Of a stretch of DNA of 36,530 bases, positions 1 to 7,759 are shown piece by piece (position 1 is the stretch's first letter; every line of letters starts with the position of its first letter). The notes below the pieces were generated by a model, which was given only the letters and a program-made list of their open reading frames with translations, was not told the origin of the DNA and did no database searches. The stretch comes from Gammaproteobacteria bacterium. Lineage in GTDB: Bacteria > Pseudomonadota > Gammaproteobacteria > Arenicellales > JAANXG01. Location of the stretch: NCBI GenBank assembly GCA_024639325.1, contig JAHEIO010000036.1, positions 1 to 36,530 of the forward strand, given 5' to 3'. Made by a program: the position numbers and the translations under genes.

Positions 1-572
1 GCCTTACCATAGGACGCCCCCTTCCATCGTATGGCGTCCGGCATCCATTCGGCGGATCCGAAAAATACGTACATCACGAAAATGCTGCTGATGACCACCA
101 GCGGCAGGCCCAGTGACCGATAGACCGAAATGCCCAGAATGATCATACCGATAGTGGAAATTACCAGGTCACCGGTGGTGGGCAGACCAGCACGTATCGC
201 GATCTCATTCCGAAAAAATACGATGTACATGCAGGCGATAACGCCCAGGGCACCCAACACCCAGTCATACCACGGTATCGTATTTCTTGGGCTGGTCTTG
301 AACAGGGGAAACGCGAGCGCGGCCAGAAAAAAAGCAAATGCCAGGTGGGCGAGACGGGCATTGGAGTCGGTCACCACGAAGCTGATTCCCGTCCAATCGG
401 TAAGATCGAATGGCAGGTTGGACGCGATGAAGAGCTGGAAGCAGGCCCAGACAAAGGCAACGATTAGAATCAACCGGCCCTGCCAGCCGGTAGGGTTGCG
501 CGCCCCGGTATCGACCTGAGCTACCAGATCGTCGACATCTACATCGGAGGCAGAGCGTTCTTCTTTGGCCAT
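1..572 (-). CDS. TRAP transporter fused permease, N-terminal part (cut by window edge)
   Basis: This is the inner-membrane permease of a TAXI-type TRAP transporter, which uses an ion gradient to import a solute delivered by the periplasmic binding protein. About 190 codons are visible. The protein starts MAKEERSASDVDVDDL, has a cytoplasmic N-terminus of roughly 30 residues, and then four to five hydrophobic segments (for example around residues 33-52, 74-92, 101-121 and 136-172). This matches the N-terminus of fused TRAP permeases. The ATG at 572 is preceded by GGGGAG about 8 nt upstream. It lies downstream of the TAXI binding-protein gene at 699-1679 on the same strand, 126 nt away, so the two should form one transport operon. 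The conserved permease core lies outside the window, so substrate and completeness cannot be judged. Confidence 0.85.
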   Translation of the reverse strand, partial: MAKEERSASDVDVDDLVAQVDTGARNPTGWQGRLILIVAFVWACFQLFIASNLPFDLTDWTGISFVVTDSNARLAHLAFAFFLAALAFPLFKTSPRNTIPWYDWVLGALGVIACMYIVFFRNEIAIRAGLPTTGDLVISTIGMIILGISVYRSLGLPLVVISSIFVMYVFFGSAEWMPDAIRWKGASYGK

Positions 573-645
573 TGCCGATCTCCCCGGTTGAGCGGCTCCG
601 TCATGCGCCCGCCGGGCCAGATGCCGCAGACACCTGAAAAGAGTG

Positions 646-682
646 AGAAAACGGGGCGGCCATGGATCGACCAGGCCGCCCC
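646..682 (-). terminator. GC-rich hairpin between binding-protein and permease genes
   Basis: The arms GGGGCGGCC (653-661) and GGCCGCCCC (674-682) form a perfect 9-bp stem with a 12-nt loop. Read on the minus strand, the stem is followed by GTTTTCTC, a short U-rich tract. It lies just after the stop of the TAXI binding-protein gene and before the permease gene. A likely role is partial termination or 3' end protection, giving more binding protein than permease. This is inferred from structure only. Confidence 0.55.
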
Positions 683-698
683 TCAAACAGAGGGATTG

Positions 699-1679
699 TT
701 ACATCCAGCCGCGTTCTTTGTAGTACTTCTCGGCACCCGGATGCAGCGGCGCGGAGAGCGAGTCGGTAATCATTTCCGTCTCCTTGAGGTTGGCAAACGC
801 GGGATGCAGCTTCTTGAACTGATCGAAGTTGTCGAAAACCGCCTTGACCACGACATAGACCACGTCATCCGACACGTTAGCGCTGGATACGAATGTGGCG
901 CCGACGCCAAATGTGTTGACGTCTTTATCGTTGTTATACATGCCGGCCGGGATGGTCGCCGTACGATAATAGGAATTCGCCTCGACCAGCTTGTCGATCT
1001 CGGGACCGGTGGCGTTGACCAGATGGGCGGCGCAGGTGGCCAGCGATTCCTGGGTGAGGGCGGAGGGGTGGCCCACCAACCAGAAATAGGCGTCGATCTT
1101 GCCGTCACAAACCGCCTGACCTGTTTCAGCCGATTTCATTTCGGCCGCCAGTTTGAGGTCGCTTCGCTGCCAGCCCAGCGCCTCTTCCAGCACGTCCCAA
1201 GTGCCGCGCGTACCGGAACCGGGGTTGCCGATATTCAGGCGCTTGCCTTTGAGATCGGTGATATTCATTACGCCGGAATCATCATGGGCGATGATTGTCA
1301 CCGGCTCGGGGTGGACTGAAAAAACCGCCCTTAAGTCTTCGAATTTTCCTTTGTCCTCGAACTTGGAGGTCCCATTGTAAGCATGGTACTGCCAGTCTGA
1401 CTGGGCGACGCCGAACTCGAGCTCACCCGCACGGATTGTGTTGATATTGTAAATCGAGCCGCCCGTGGATTCCGCCGAGCAGCGAATACCATGATCCTTC
1501 CTGTTCTTGTTGACCAGACGGCAAATGGCGCCTCCGGTTGGGTAATACACACCGGTAACACCACCGGTGCCGATACTGATGAACTGGGTTTCGGCTGATG
1601 CCAGACCCGACACGCCGCTCAATCCCAAAGCCAACGCAATGGACAGAGCCAAGGTTCTACCAAATGACAGTAAGCGCAT
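699..1679 (-). CDS. TAXI family TRAP solute-binding protein (copy 1)
   Basis: Periplasmic binding protein of a TRAP transporter, 326 aa, the usual size for the TAXI family. It has a signal peptide with likely cleavage after ASA at residue 29. Family motifs are intact: GTGG at 37-40 followed by VTGVYYPTGGAICRLV, STGGS at 71-75, and QSDWQ at 93-97. It ends APLHPGAEKYYKERGWM, a tail shared with the other two copies in this window. The ATG at 1679 has a perfect AAGGAGG (1687-1693) 7 nt upstream. The fused permease gene follows downstream on the same strand. Known TAXI proteins bind glutamate, 2-oxoglutarate or related acids. The ligand here cannot be read from sequence. Confidence 0.93.
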   Translation of the reverse strand: MRLLSFGRTLALSIALALGLSGVSGLASAETQFISIGTGGVTGVYYPTGGAICRLVNKNRKDHGIRCSAESTGGSIYNINTIRAGELEFGVAQSDWQYHAYNGTSKFEDKGKFEDLRAVFSVHPEPVTIIAHDDSGVMNITDLKGKRLNIGNPGSGTRGTWDVLEEALGWQRSDLKLAAEMKSAETGQAVCDGKIDAYFWLVGHPSALTQESLATCAAHLVNATGPEIDKLVEANSYYRTATIPAGMYNNDKDVNTFGVGATFVSSANVSDDVVYVVVKAVFDNFDQFKKLHPAFANLKETEMITDSLSAPLHPGAEKYYKERGWM

Positions 1680-2059
1680 TTTGAATCCTCCTTAACAGTT
1701 GGTTTCTAAAGATTTTATTATCAAGAGGCAACTATTTTTAGGCCTCTCATAGCCGCCATGTAATGATGAACGGGTAATCAGCGGCCTATGGTATCACTAT
1801 TTCTGAAGTAGTTTGTTAATCTTTTGGCCCCGATAATCCAGCGAACGCTCCTACTCCCTTTCCCTAATCCGTGCGCCGCGATTGACTCTTACTCCCCTGC
1901 CGACCCTAATCGCATAGCGCATCTCGAGATGATCAGCGCGTTAGCCCGAGCCGGCGACGAGCAAACTTCAGTGTTCGATGATATCGCTATATACTGTCGG
2001 CTTGACGTATCCATTTGCGTTCATCGTTGTGACTCCCGCGACCCGTGAAGGAGGGCGCC
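1680..2059. promoter_or_regulatory. Divergent intergenic region between TAXI copies 1 and 2
   Basis: This 380-nt non-coding stretch must hold the outward promoters of both flanking TAXI genes. For the plus-strand gene, a possible -10 TATACT (1990-1995) lies 17 nt after a weak -35 TTCAGT (1967-1972). The Shine-Dalgarno AAGGAGG (2048-2054) decides the start at 2060. For the minus-strand gene I see the strong Shine-Dalgarno at 1687-1693. I also see a leader inverted repeat, AGAGGC with GCCTCT, at about 1724-1748, but no convincing promoter hexamers. I saw no small gene or RNA here. Confidence 0.4.
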
Positions 2060-3085
2060 ATGCAATGCCTATCGATCATTGGCCTCACAGGGATTGTGCG
2101 TTTCACGACTCCTGCGGTGTTCGCCCTGGCGGTCGTTTCACTGGCACTGGCGTCGATCCAGGCGCACGCGGTGGACATGCTGATTGGCAGCTCGCAAAGA
2201 AATGTATTCAATTACAATGCGAGCCGCATCCTGTGCCGCCTAGTCAACGACCAGACAGACGACCTGATCTGCCAAGTACTTCCCGCGGCGGAGGGACTGC
2301 ACAGCTCGGATCAGATCCATACTCTGACCAACGTCCAGAACGGCGCGCTCGACCTGGGCGTGATCGATTCCGCCGTGCAATACGACGCCGTCAACCGACG
2401 CGGACGGTTCGAGTTTTTCGATATTGATCTGGGAAATATCCGCAGCTTGTTCTCGCTGTATGGGGTCCCGCTCACCGTGATCGCGCGAGGGGATGAACAA
2501 CTGCATTCAATCGCCGATGTCAGGGGCAAAAAACTTAATATCGGCAACCCCGGGTCGACGCAACGGGCCATCATGGACGATCTTATGCGGGTCAACGGTT
2601 GGTCGCGCAAAGACTTCAAGCTGCTGGAGGAATTACCAGCAACCCAGTCTCAGGACATGCTGGCCCTGTGCTTCGGCACGGTTGACGCGCTGGTCCGTTT
2701 CAACGTGCATCCAAACGCCGACACCAAACACATGGTCAACCTGTGCGGCGCATCTCTCGTGGAGATAGCAGGGCATGGCGTCGACAAGCTGACCAGAGAC
2801 AGCCCGTTTTTCTCAGCGATGTCCATTCCGGCGGGCCTGTACAGCTCGAATGACATGGCGGTATCCACATTTGGTCTGCTCGAAACGGTCATTGCCAGCG
2901 AGGATCTTGATGAGAATACCGCCTACACGATCGTCAAATTGGTATTCGAGAACCTGGATCGTTTGAGAAAATCCCATCCCGCCTTCAGTGCACTGACCCC
3001 CGAACACATGCACTCCACGGGTTTGACTGCGCCGCTGCACCCCGGTGCGCGGAAGTATTATCGAGAGCGGGGATGGTCGCAGTGA
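2060..3085 (+). CDS. Divergent TAXI family solute-binding protein (copy 2)
   Basis: Periplasmic binding protein of the TAXI/TRAP family, 341 aa, with a signal peptide cleaved probably after AHA at residue 37. I chose the ATG at 2060 because AAGGAGG lies 5 nt before it. An in-frame GTG at 2045 sits upstream of that Shine-Dalgarno, which would then fall inside the gene. The overall fold signatures remain (RILCRLVND, KLNIGNPGS, the tail APLHPGARKYYRERGWSQ). The three ligand-loop motifs of copies 1 and 3 are altered: GTGG is GSSQ (43-46), STGG is AAEG (76-79) and QSDWQ is DSAVQ (103-107). No permease gene is next to it. It may bind a different ligand, act as a sensor partner, or be a drifting duplicate. 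It is convergent with copy 3. Confidence 0.88.
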   Translation: MQCLSIIGLTGIVRFTTPAVFALAVVSLALASIQAHAVDMLIGSSQRNVFNYNASRILCRLVNDQTDDLICQVLPAAEGLHSSDQIHTLTNVQNGALDLGVIDSAVQYDAVNRRGRFEFFDIDLGNIRSLFSLYGVPLTVIARGDEQLHSIADVRGKKLNIGNPGSTQRAIMDDLMRVNGWSRKDFKLLEELPATQSQDMLALCFGTVDALVRFNVHPNADTKHMVNLCGASLVEIAGHGVDKLTRDSPFFSAMSIPAGLYSSNDMAVSTFGLLETVIASEDLDENTAYTIVKLVFENLDRLRKSHPAFSALTPEHMHSTGLTAPLHPGARKYYRERGWSQ

Positions 3086-3136
3086 GCCGAGGCGCGACGC
3101 GTGCCTCCTACAGGCAGCTCGATGAGCGCACCAACA

Positions 3137-3199
3137 TTGTCGCAGCGGCGCCTCGCCGCGAAGAATCGATGCGAGGACGAACTCCGTCCCACGCCTACA
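3137..3199. repeat. REP-like palindromic repeat, copy 1
   Basis: This stretch, TTGTCGCAGCGGC... through GCGAAGAATCG...GCGAGG to GCCTACA, aligns with the reverse complement of 18789-18844 (shared core GCGAAGAATCG, then GCGAGG). It lies between two convergent genes. Its TGTAGG end, read on the minus strand, contains the TAG stop codon of the TAXI gene at 3195. A short extra piece, GTGCCTCCTACA at about 3101-3112, resembles the other end of the same repeat. The family resembles the REP/BIME repeats common between genes in Gammaproteobacteria. Confidence 0.6.
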
Positions 3200-4202
3200 T
3201 CCAGCCCTTTTCCCTGTAATACTTCTCCGCGCCCGGATGTAGCGGCGCAGATAGGCCGTCTTCTATCATTTTCCCCGGCTCCAACTGAGCGAAGGCGGGA
3301 TGCAGTTTCCTGAAGTCTTCCAGATTCTCGAATACCGAGCGCACGAGCTCGTAAACGACGTCATCCGGTTGATCTGCACTGGTCACCAGTGTGGCCATGA
3401 CACCGAAAGTGGTCACTTCCGAGACCGAAGATTTGTAGGTACCTTTGGGTATGTTGGCAAATGCGTAGAATGGGCTATCGGCGACCAGCTTTCGTTCCAC
3501 GCCGCTGTTCAAATTAATGATCCTGGCGCCGCAACCGTCGGTGGCCACGGACACACCGGCGTTCGGTACTCCGACGGTGTATCCGTAAGCGTCGATCTTG
3601 CCGTCGCATAGTGCCTTGGACTGCTCGGTCGACGTCAACTCGGTAGCAACCTTGAAATCGTTGACCGTCGTACCGTGCGCGGCCATCAGGACCTCCATCG
3701 TTCCCCGCTGCCCGGATCCCGGGTTGCCGACGTTCACACGCTTGCCCCGCAGGTCAGCCCAGCTGTTGATGCCCGAATCCCTGCCCACGAGTACGTGGAA
3801 CGGTTCCGGGTGTATGGAGAATACGGCGCGAAGATTTTCGAAACGATTTCCTTCGAATTTGCTGGTGCCGTTGAAAGCGTGGAACTGCCAATCGGACTGG
3901 GTGATCCCGAAGTCCAGCTCGCCCTGCTCGATGTTCCGGATATTGTATGTCGATCCGCCCGTGGACGGCGCAGCACACCTGATTCCGTGCTTTCTGCCCT
4001 GCCTGCGTCCTTCGGCGGCCTGCTTGTGCACCATTCGGCATATTGAATTGCCGACCACGAAATAGACGCCGGTCGGGCCGCCCGTTCCGATGGCGATGAA
4101 CACTCTTTCGACCGCCTCGACGGACATCGACGCGGTGGAAAGCAAAACCAGCGCTCCGGCGAGGATACCGATCAGGGCATTTTGTCTTTTCTCAAGTGTC
4201 AT
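3195..4202 (-). CDS. TAXI family TRAP solute-binding protein (copy 3)
   Basis: Periplasmic binding protein of the TAXI/TRAP family, 335 aa. The signal peptide probably ends after VEA at residue 30. All family motifs are present: GTGG (39-42), STGGS (80-84), QSDWQ (102-106), then VNVGNPGSGQRGTMEVL and the C-terminal APLHPGAEKYYREKGWM. It is closer in motif content to copy 1 than to copy 2. A basic insertion (QAAEGRRQGRKHGI, about 61-74) is not seen in copy 1. The ATG at 4202 has GGGGGA about 5 nt upstream. It stands alone, with no adjacent permease. It may share the permease at the left edge or feed one elsewhere. Confidence 0.92.
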   Translation of the reverse strand: MTLEKRQNALIGILAGALVLLSTASMSVEAVERVFIAIGTGGPTGVYFVVGNSICRMVHKQAAEGRRQGRKHGIRCAAPSTGGSTYNIRNIEQGELDFGITQSDWQFHAFNGTSKFEGNRFENLRAVFSIHPEPFHVLVGRDSGINSWADLRGKRVNVGNPGSGQRGTMEVLMAAHGTTVNDFKVATELTSTEQSKALCDGKIDAYGYTVGVPNAGVSVATDGCGARIINLNSGVERKLVADSPFYAFANIPKGTYKSSVSEVTTFGVMATLVTSADQPDDVVYELVRSVFENLEDFRKLHPAFAQLEPGKMIEDGLSAPLHPGAEKYYREKGWM

Positions 4203-4297
4203 GAATCCCCCAGAAACGTTTTCTCAATGTATCAAGAATAGTACGAATTTAATCTGTTTGGACTGAAACTTGATGTCAAATTTGCGAGAAATCCGTA

Positions 4298-4315
4298 AGC
4301 CTGCATGTGCAGGCT
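4298..4315 (-). terminator. Perfect palindrome at the end of the cyclase gene
   Basis: AGCCTGCA-TG-TGCAGGCT is an exact 8-bp stem that starts within the TAG stop codon of the cyclase gene (4314-4316). On the minus strand it is followed by TACGGATTTCTC, which is only weakly U-rich. It could be a 3' end structure, a weak terminator, or an operator for the TAXI gene that starts at 4202. Confidence 0.4.
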
Positions 4316-5675
4316 AATCCTCTGAATCCAAGGTGTACACGGTGGTGGCACTTTGCCTGCCCCGCACCTGGACTTCACCGATTCTACGGAACGGAAAGTT
4401 CTCTGCGCCAGCCATGTCCCGTGTACTCTCCGACAGCAGTATGGTCGTTCCGTAGTCCTTGTTGAGCTGCTCGAGTCGAGCAGCAAGATTTACGTCGTCC
4501 CCGTGCACTGTGTAGCCCAGGCGATCCTTGGTACCAACCAGTCCGCCGACGACGATTCCGGTGTTGATTCCGATCCGGCAGCGAAGCCGCATCCCATCGC
4601 CGAACCTCCGATCGTCGAGGATCTTCTGGATCTCCACGGCGGCGCGAACCGCATTCGCCGCATGATCTTCATCGGTTGCGGGCTGATTGAAACTGGCTAG
4701 AATTGCGTCGCCCTGGAACTGCGTGACGGTACCGCCAAAACGTTCAATCGGTTCGACGATCGCAGTAAAGTAGTCATTGAGCGTGTTGATCAGATCCGTC
4801 GGCGTCAGTTTTTCACTCAGACTGGTGAATCCTTCCAGATCGGTAAAGAGTATGGTTGTGGGCTTGAGTTCACCCTGGCCGGCGGTAATCTCATCCGCCG
4901 CGGACTGCACCTGTCTCGCGACTTCCGAAGGAACGAATCGGGACAGGTCTCTGGCGGTCGTGCTGCCGACGACGGATTCGATCAGCAGATTGCGGGCACG
5001 AAACAGCGCGACCGCGAGGATCATCGTAACCATGAGTATCGTAATGATTTTGTCGAATTCCGCACCGAGCAGAACACTGTTAGACGTCATATACCGCACA
5101 TAATCCCTGGTCACCTCCATGGAGTCGTTGGAAATAACATACCAGACCATCACCAGCCAGCCGATCGCAGCGGTCAGGCCCGCGGCGATGACGAATCGGG
5201 CCTCGAAGCGCAGCGCCCGCAATGCGATGAAAATGAAAACATACAGCAACGTCGGCACTTTCAGGTAGAACGAAGGCGGTTGCTGGTACTGCAGGTGAAA
5301 ACTCCAGATAAGCACCATGAGCAGCATCATGTCGATCACCACTGACACATACAGGAACCAGTCGGAAAGGTTCCGTTTATGAGCGATCGAAAGTCTGGTT
5401 ACCGTAAATGCAAAATAGCAGGCAAGCACCCACGGGACGGGTTCGAATCCGGCGCCTTCAGCGAAGGTTTTGGGCGCGATTGTATACAGAATCCAGAACG
5501 TGGCGACAACACCGAGCTGAATCCAGCCGATTATCAGTTCGCTTCGGGCCTGCTGGAGCTCGATGGCGCGACGAACCCTGTCCGGTAGTACCTGGCGGCG
5601 GTTGGCGCTACCCGGGCGATTCGGATTGATCTTTAGCAATGGCAGGAATTTGAATATTTGAATCCAATCCGTCAA
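4314..5675 (-). CDS. Membrane-bound class III adenylate/guanylate cyclase
   Basis: 453 aa. About six membrane segments (roughly 47-68, 80-95, 104-128, 139-155, 158-180, 206-227) precede a C-terminal class III nucleotidyl cyclase domain (about 265-450). Metal-binding aspartates are visible at D279 (ILFTDLEGFTSLSE) and D323 (QFQGDAIL). The transition-state pair N396/R400 is present in GDDVNLAAR. The residue usually Lys before F-x-G-D is Gln319. I recall this TQFQGD variant from many proteobacterial cyclases, so activity is still likely, but the base specificity (ATP or GTP) is not certain. It would make cyclic nucleotide in the cytoplasm in response to a membrane or periplasmic cue. It is divergent, across 100 nt, from the glycosyltransferase at 5776. 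Confidence 0.9.
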   Translation of the reverse strand: MTDWIQIFKFLPLLKINPNRPGSANRRQVLPDRVRRAIELQQARSELIIGWIQLGVVATFWILYTIAPKTFAEGAGFEPVPWVLACYFAFTVTRLSIAHKRNLSDWFLYVSVVIDMMLLMVLIWSFHLQYQQPPSFYLKVPTLLYVFIFIALRALRFEARFVIAAGLTAAIGWLVMVWYVISNDSMEVTRDYVRYMTSNSVLLGAEFDKIITILMVTMILAVALFRARNLLIESVVGSTTARDLSRFVPSEVARQVQSAADEITAGQGELKPTTILFTDLEGFTSLSEKLTPTDLINTLNDYFTAIVEPIERFGGTVTQFQGDAILASFNQPATDEDHAANAVRAAVEIQKILDDRRFGDGMRLRCRIGINTGIVVGGLVGTKDRLGYTVHGDDVNLAARLEQLNKDYGTTILLSESTRDMAGAENFPFRRIGEVQVRGRQSATTVYTLDSED

Positions 5676-5775
5676 AGTTAATGTGTAGATACAACCATAT
5701 TATAGTTGCACGGCACTCGCATTCCCCGTAACCATACAGGACCTTGAGCACGCCCTTGCCGCTATATTTCATCCA

Positions 5776-6951
5776 ATGAGTATCCAGCGCAGTCTTCGTG
5801 GACAGCCCCGGGTAATGTTCTATGTACAACATCTGCTGGGCACCGGTCACGTAAAAAGAGCGGCCTTACTGGCCGACGCAATGATAGAGCAGAACCTGGA
5901 TGTACATATTATCAGCGGCGGCGTACACATGCCTGGTATGCTGCGGGGCATACCCACGATCCGGCTTCCAGCGCTCCGCGCCAAGGATCAATCGTTCGGA
6001 GAGCTGGTGGATGAATCCGGTAAGAAAATCGACTCAGCGTGGAAGGAAGAGCGTTGCCGCATCCTGTTGGAACGGTACCGCAGTCTCGAGCCGGATATCG
6101 TGGTTGTCGAATCCTTTCCCTTCGGGCGGAGGAAACTCAGGTTCGAGCTCATCCCTTTCCTGGATGCAGTACATGTCACGAATCCGAGACCTCTGGTGGT
6201 CTGCTCGGTACGCGATATAGTTCAGGCGAGGGCGCCTTCGAGGGTTGCGGAAACTGTGCATCTGTTGTGCACTCGCTTCGATCACGTCATGGTCCACGGT
6301 GACCCGAAATTCGTTCGATTCGAGGAGTCGTTTCCGGCTGTGAATCGAGTCGCCGGACGACTGCGCTATACCGGCTATGTCGCGCCGCCCCGGGCTTCGC
6401 ATCGATCGATGATTGGCCGTGAGGAGATACTGGTTTCAGGCGGGGGCGGCGCCGTCAGCGCGACGCTGATCGAAACCGCGATCGAGGCCCACGCTATTAG
6501 CAGGCTCAATAACGTCGGTTGGCGGATACTGGCTGGCCCGAATATTCCGGACAGTGTATTTTATGCTCTCAAGGCAAAGGCAACGGGCAGCATACGTGTG
6601 GAGCGCAACCGGGACGATTTTTCGAGTTTGTTAGAAAATTGCAGGGTTTCCGTATCCCAATGCGGATACAACACAATGGTTGACCTGATCCAGTCACGCG
6701 CACGCTCGATAGTGGTCCCTTTCGAGGGCGAAGCCGAGACGGAACAACCGCTGCGTGCCGCGAAGCTGGCCAAACACGGTTTGGCGGAAGTGTTGACGGA
6801 GCGCGAACTCACGCCGGCCGCGCTGGCCAGCGCCGTCGACAGGTGCGCGTTGCGGTCCGGTCCGGAAGCACTTGATCTGGATCTGGACGGGGCTGCCGGG
6901 TCCGCTCGGTTCCTTCTGGATGTGTGGAAAAATCGGGTCGACCGCTCGTAA
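5776..6951 (+). CDS. MurG-like (GT28-type, COG4671-like) glycosyltransferase
   Basis: 391 aa, two Rossmann-type halves as in GT-B glycosyltransferases. The N-terminal half has FYVQHLLGTGHVKRAALLADAM (about 15-36), a glycine/histidine loop typical of this group. The C-terminal half has SGGGG (221-225), VSQCGYNT (293-300) and PFEGEAETEQ (315-324), which resemble the nucleotide-sugar site of MurG and COG4671 proteins. No membrane segment is evident. The ATG at 5776 lacks a clear Shine-Dalgarno. A second ATG at 5815 would remove 13 residues and keep the glycine loop. The deacetylase-like gene follows after 12 nt, so the pair is probably co-transcribed and acts on one glycan. Acceptor and sugar are unknown. 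Confidence 0.8.
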   Translation: MSIQRSLRGQPRVMFYVQHLLGTGHVKRAALLADAMIEQNLDVHIISGGVHMPGMLRGIPTIRLPALRAKDQSFGELVDESGKKIDSAWKEERCRILLERYRSLEPDIVVVESFPFGRRKLRFELIPFLDAVHVTNPRPLVVCSVRDIVQARAPSRVAETVHLLCTRFDHVMVHGDPKFVRFEESFPAVNRVAGRLRYTGYVAPPRASHRSMIGREEILVSGGGGAVSATLIETAIEAHAISRLNNVGWRILAGPNIPDSVFYALKAKATGSIRVERNRDDFSSLLENCRVSVSQCGYNTMVDLIQSRARSIVVPFEGEAETEQPLRAAKLAKHGLAEVLTERELTPAALASAVDRCALRSGPEALDLDLDGAAGSARFLLDVWKNRVDRS

Positions 6952-6963
6952 TTCCTGTGCATT

Positions 6964-7755
6964 ATGCAGTCTGGGGCTCGGTACTGGGACAAACTAAGGC
7001 GCGAGTTCGACGCGTGGGATCGACTCAACGCGACCGCAACGCTTTGGTGGCGAGACGATGATGCCGAACAGCCGGTCGAGGCGCTGGAGCGGCTGTTCCA
7101 TTTGAGTGAAAGCCATGCTGCTCCGGTCGCAATTGCCGTTTCGCCCGCGCTCGCGGCACCCGCACTCGGCACCCGTGTCAGGAAACACTCTGAATGTGCT
7201 GTACTGCAGCACGGATACGCCCATTCGAACCATGCCTCAGCCGAACGGAAAAAGAATGAACTTGGCGACGACCGCCCCACACAAACGGTCACAGAGGAGC
7301 TTCGTAATGGTTTTCACCGTATGCAGCACCTGTTCGGTGACCGTTTCGTTAAGGTGATGGTGCCTCCGTGGAATCGCATCAGCGATACACTGACGGCCGG
7401 CCTGTACGACATCGGCTTTACCGGAATATCGACATATCTGGCGCGAAAAACCATGCTGGAGCACAAGCTGATACGGTGCAATTCCCACGTTGATATCGTC
7501 GATTGGAAGGCCGGCGACCGCTTTGTGGGCACTGACCGAGCTATTCGGCTACTCGTAGACCATCTCGCTGCACGGCGCGCCGGCGAGGTCGATCCGAACG
7601 AGCCGACGGGGCTGCTGACCCATCATCTGCGCCACGACGAGGATGCGTGGCAATTCATCGAAAAACTTTTGGACTACACCACCCGCCATCAGATCGTCCG
7701 CTGGCGCCCGGCCGCCGAGATCTTCAACCAGGAATTAAGTATTGTGTCCCCTTAA
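6964..7755 (+). CDS. Polysaccharide deacetylase-like protein
   Basis: 263 aa, resembling the NodB/polysaccharide deacetylase fold. The N-terminal LWWRDDDA (D31-D33) fits the catalytic Asp motif. LQHGYAHSNH (H83, H87, H90) fits the metal-binding histidine motif, though spaced unlike the standard H-S/T-x3-H. VMVPPWNRIS (132-140) fits the motif-3 loop. The C-terminal GLLTHHLRHDEDAW may give the last catalytic histidine. There is no signal peptide, so it acts in the cytoplasm if active. It follows the glycosyltransferase by 12 nt. A likely job is removal of acetyl from the sugar the glycosyltransferase handles. Its stop is only 4 nt from the stop of the convergent korB-like gene. Confidence 0.75.
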   Translation: MQSGARYWDKLRREFDAWDRLNATATLWWRDDDAEQPVEALERLFHLSESHAAPVAIAVSPALAAPALGTRVRKHSECAVLQHGYAHSNHASAERKKNELGDDRPTQTVTEELRNGFHRMQHLFGDRFVKVMVPPWNRISDTLTAGLYDIGFTGISTYLARKTMLEHKLIRCNSHVDIVDWKAGDRFVGTDRAIRLLVDHLAARRAGEVDPNEPTGLLTHHLRHDEDAWQFIEKLLDYTTRHQIVRWRPAAEIFNQELSIVSP

Positions 7756-7759
7756 TTCC

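Noticed and set aside
588-1319. Long plus-strand open frame of 243 codons opposite TAXI copy 1
   Set aside because: It is antisense to a gene with a signal peptide, intact family motifs and a perfect Shine-Dalgarno. The antisense protein shows no family features.
4634-4690. Loss of the usual Lys in the cyclase catalytic loop as a sign of an inactive enzyme
   Set aside because: The TQFQGD form is, to my memory, common among proteobacterial class III cyclases, and both metal aspartates and the N396/R400 pair are intact.
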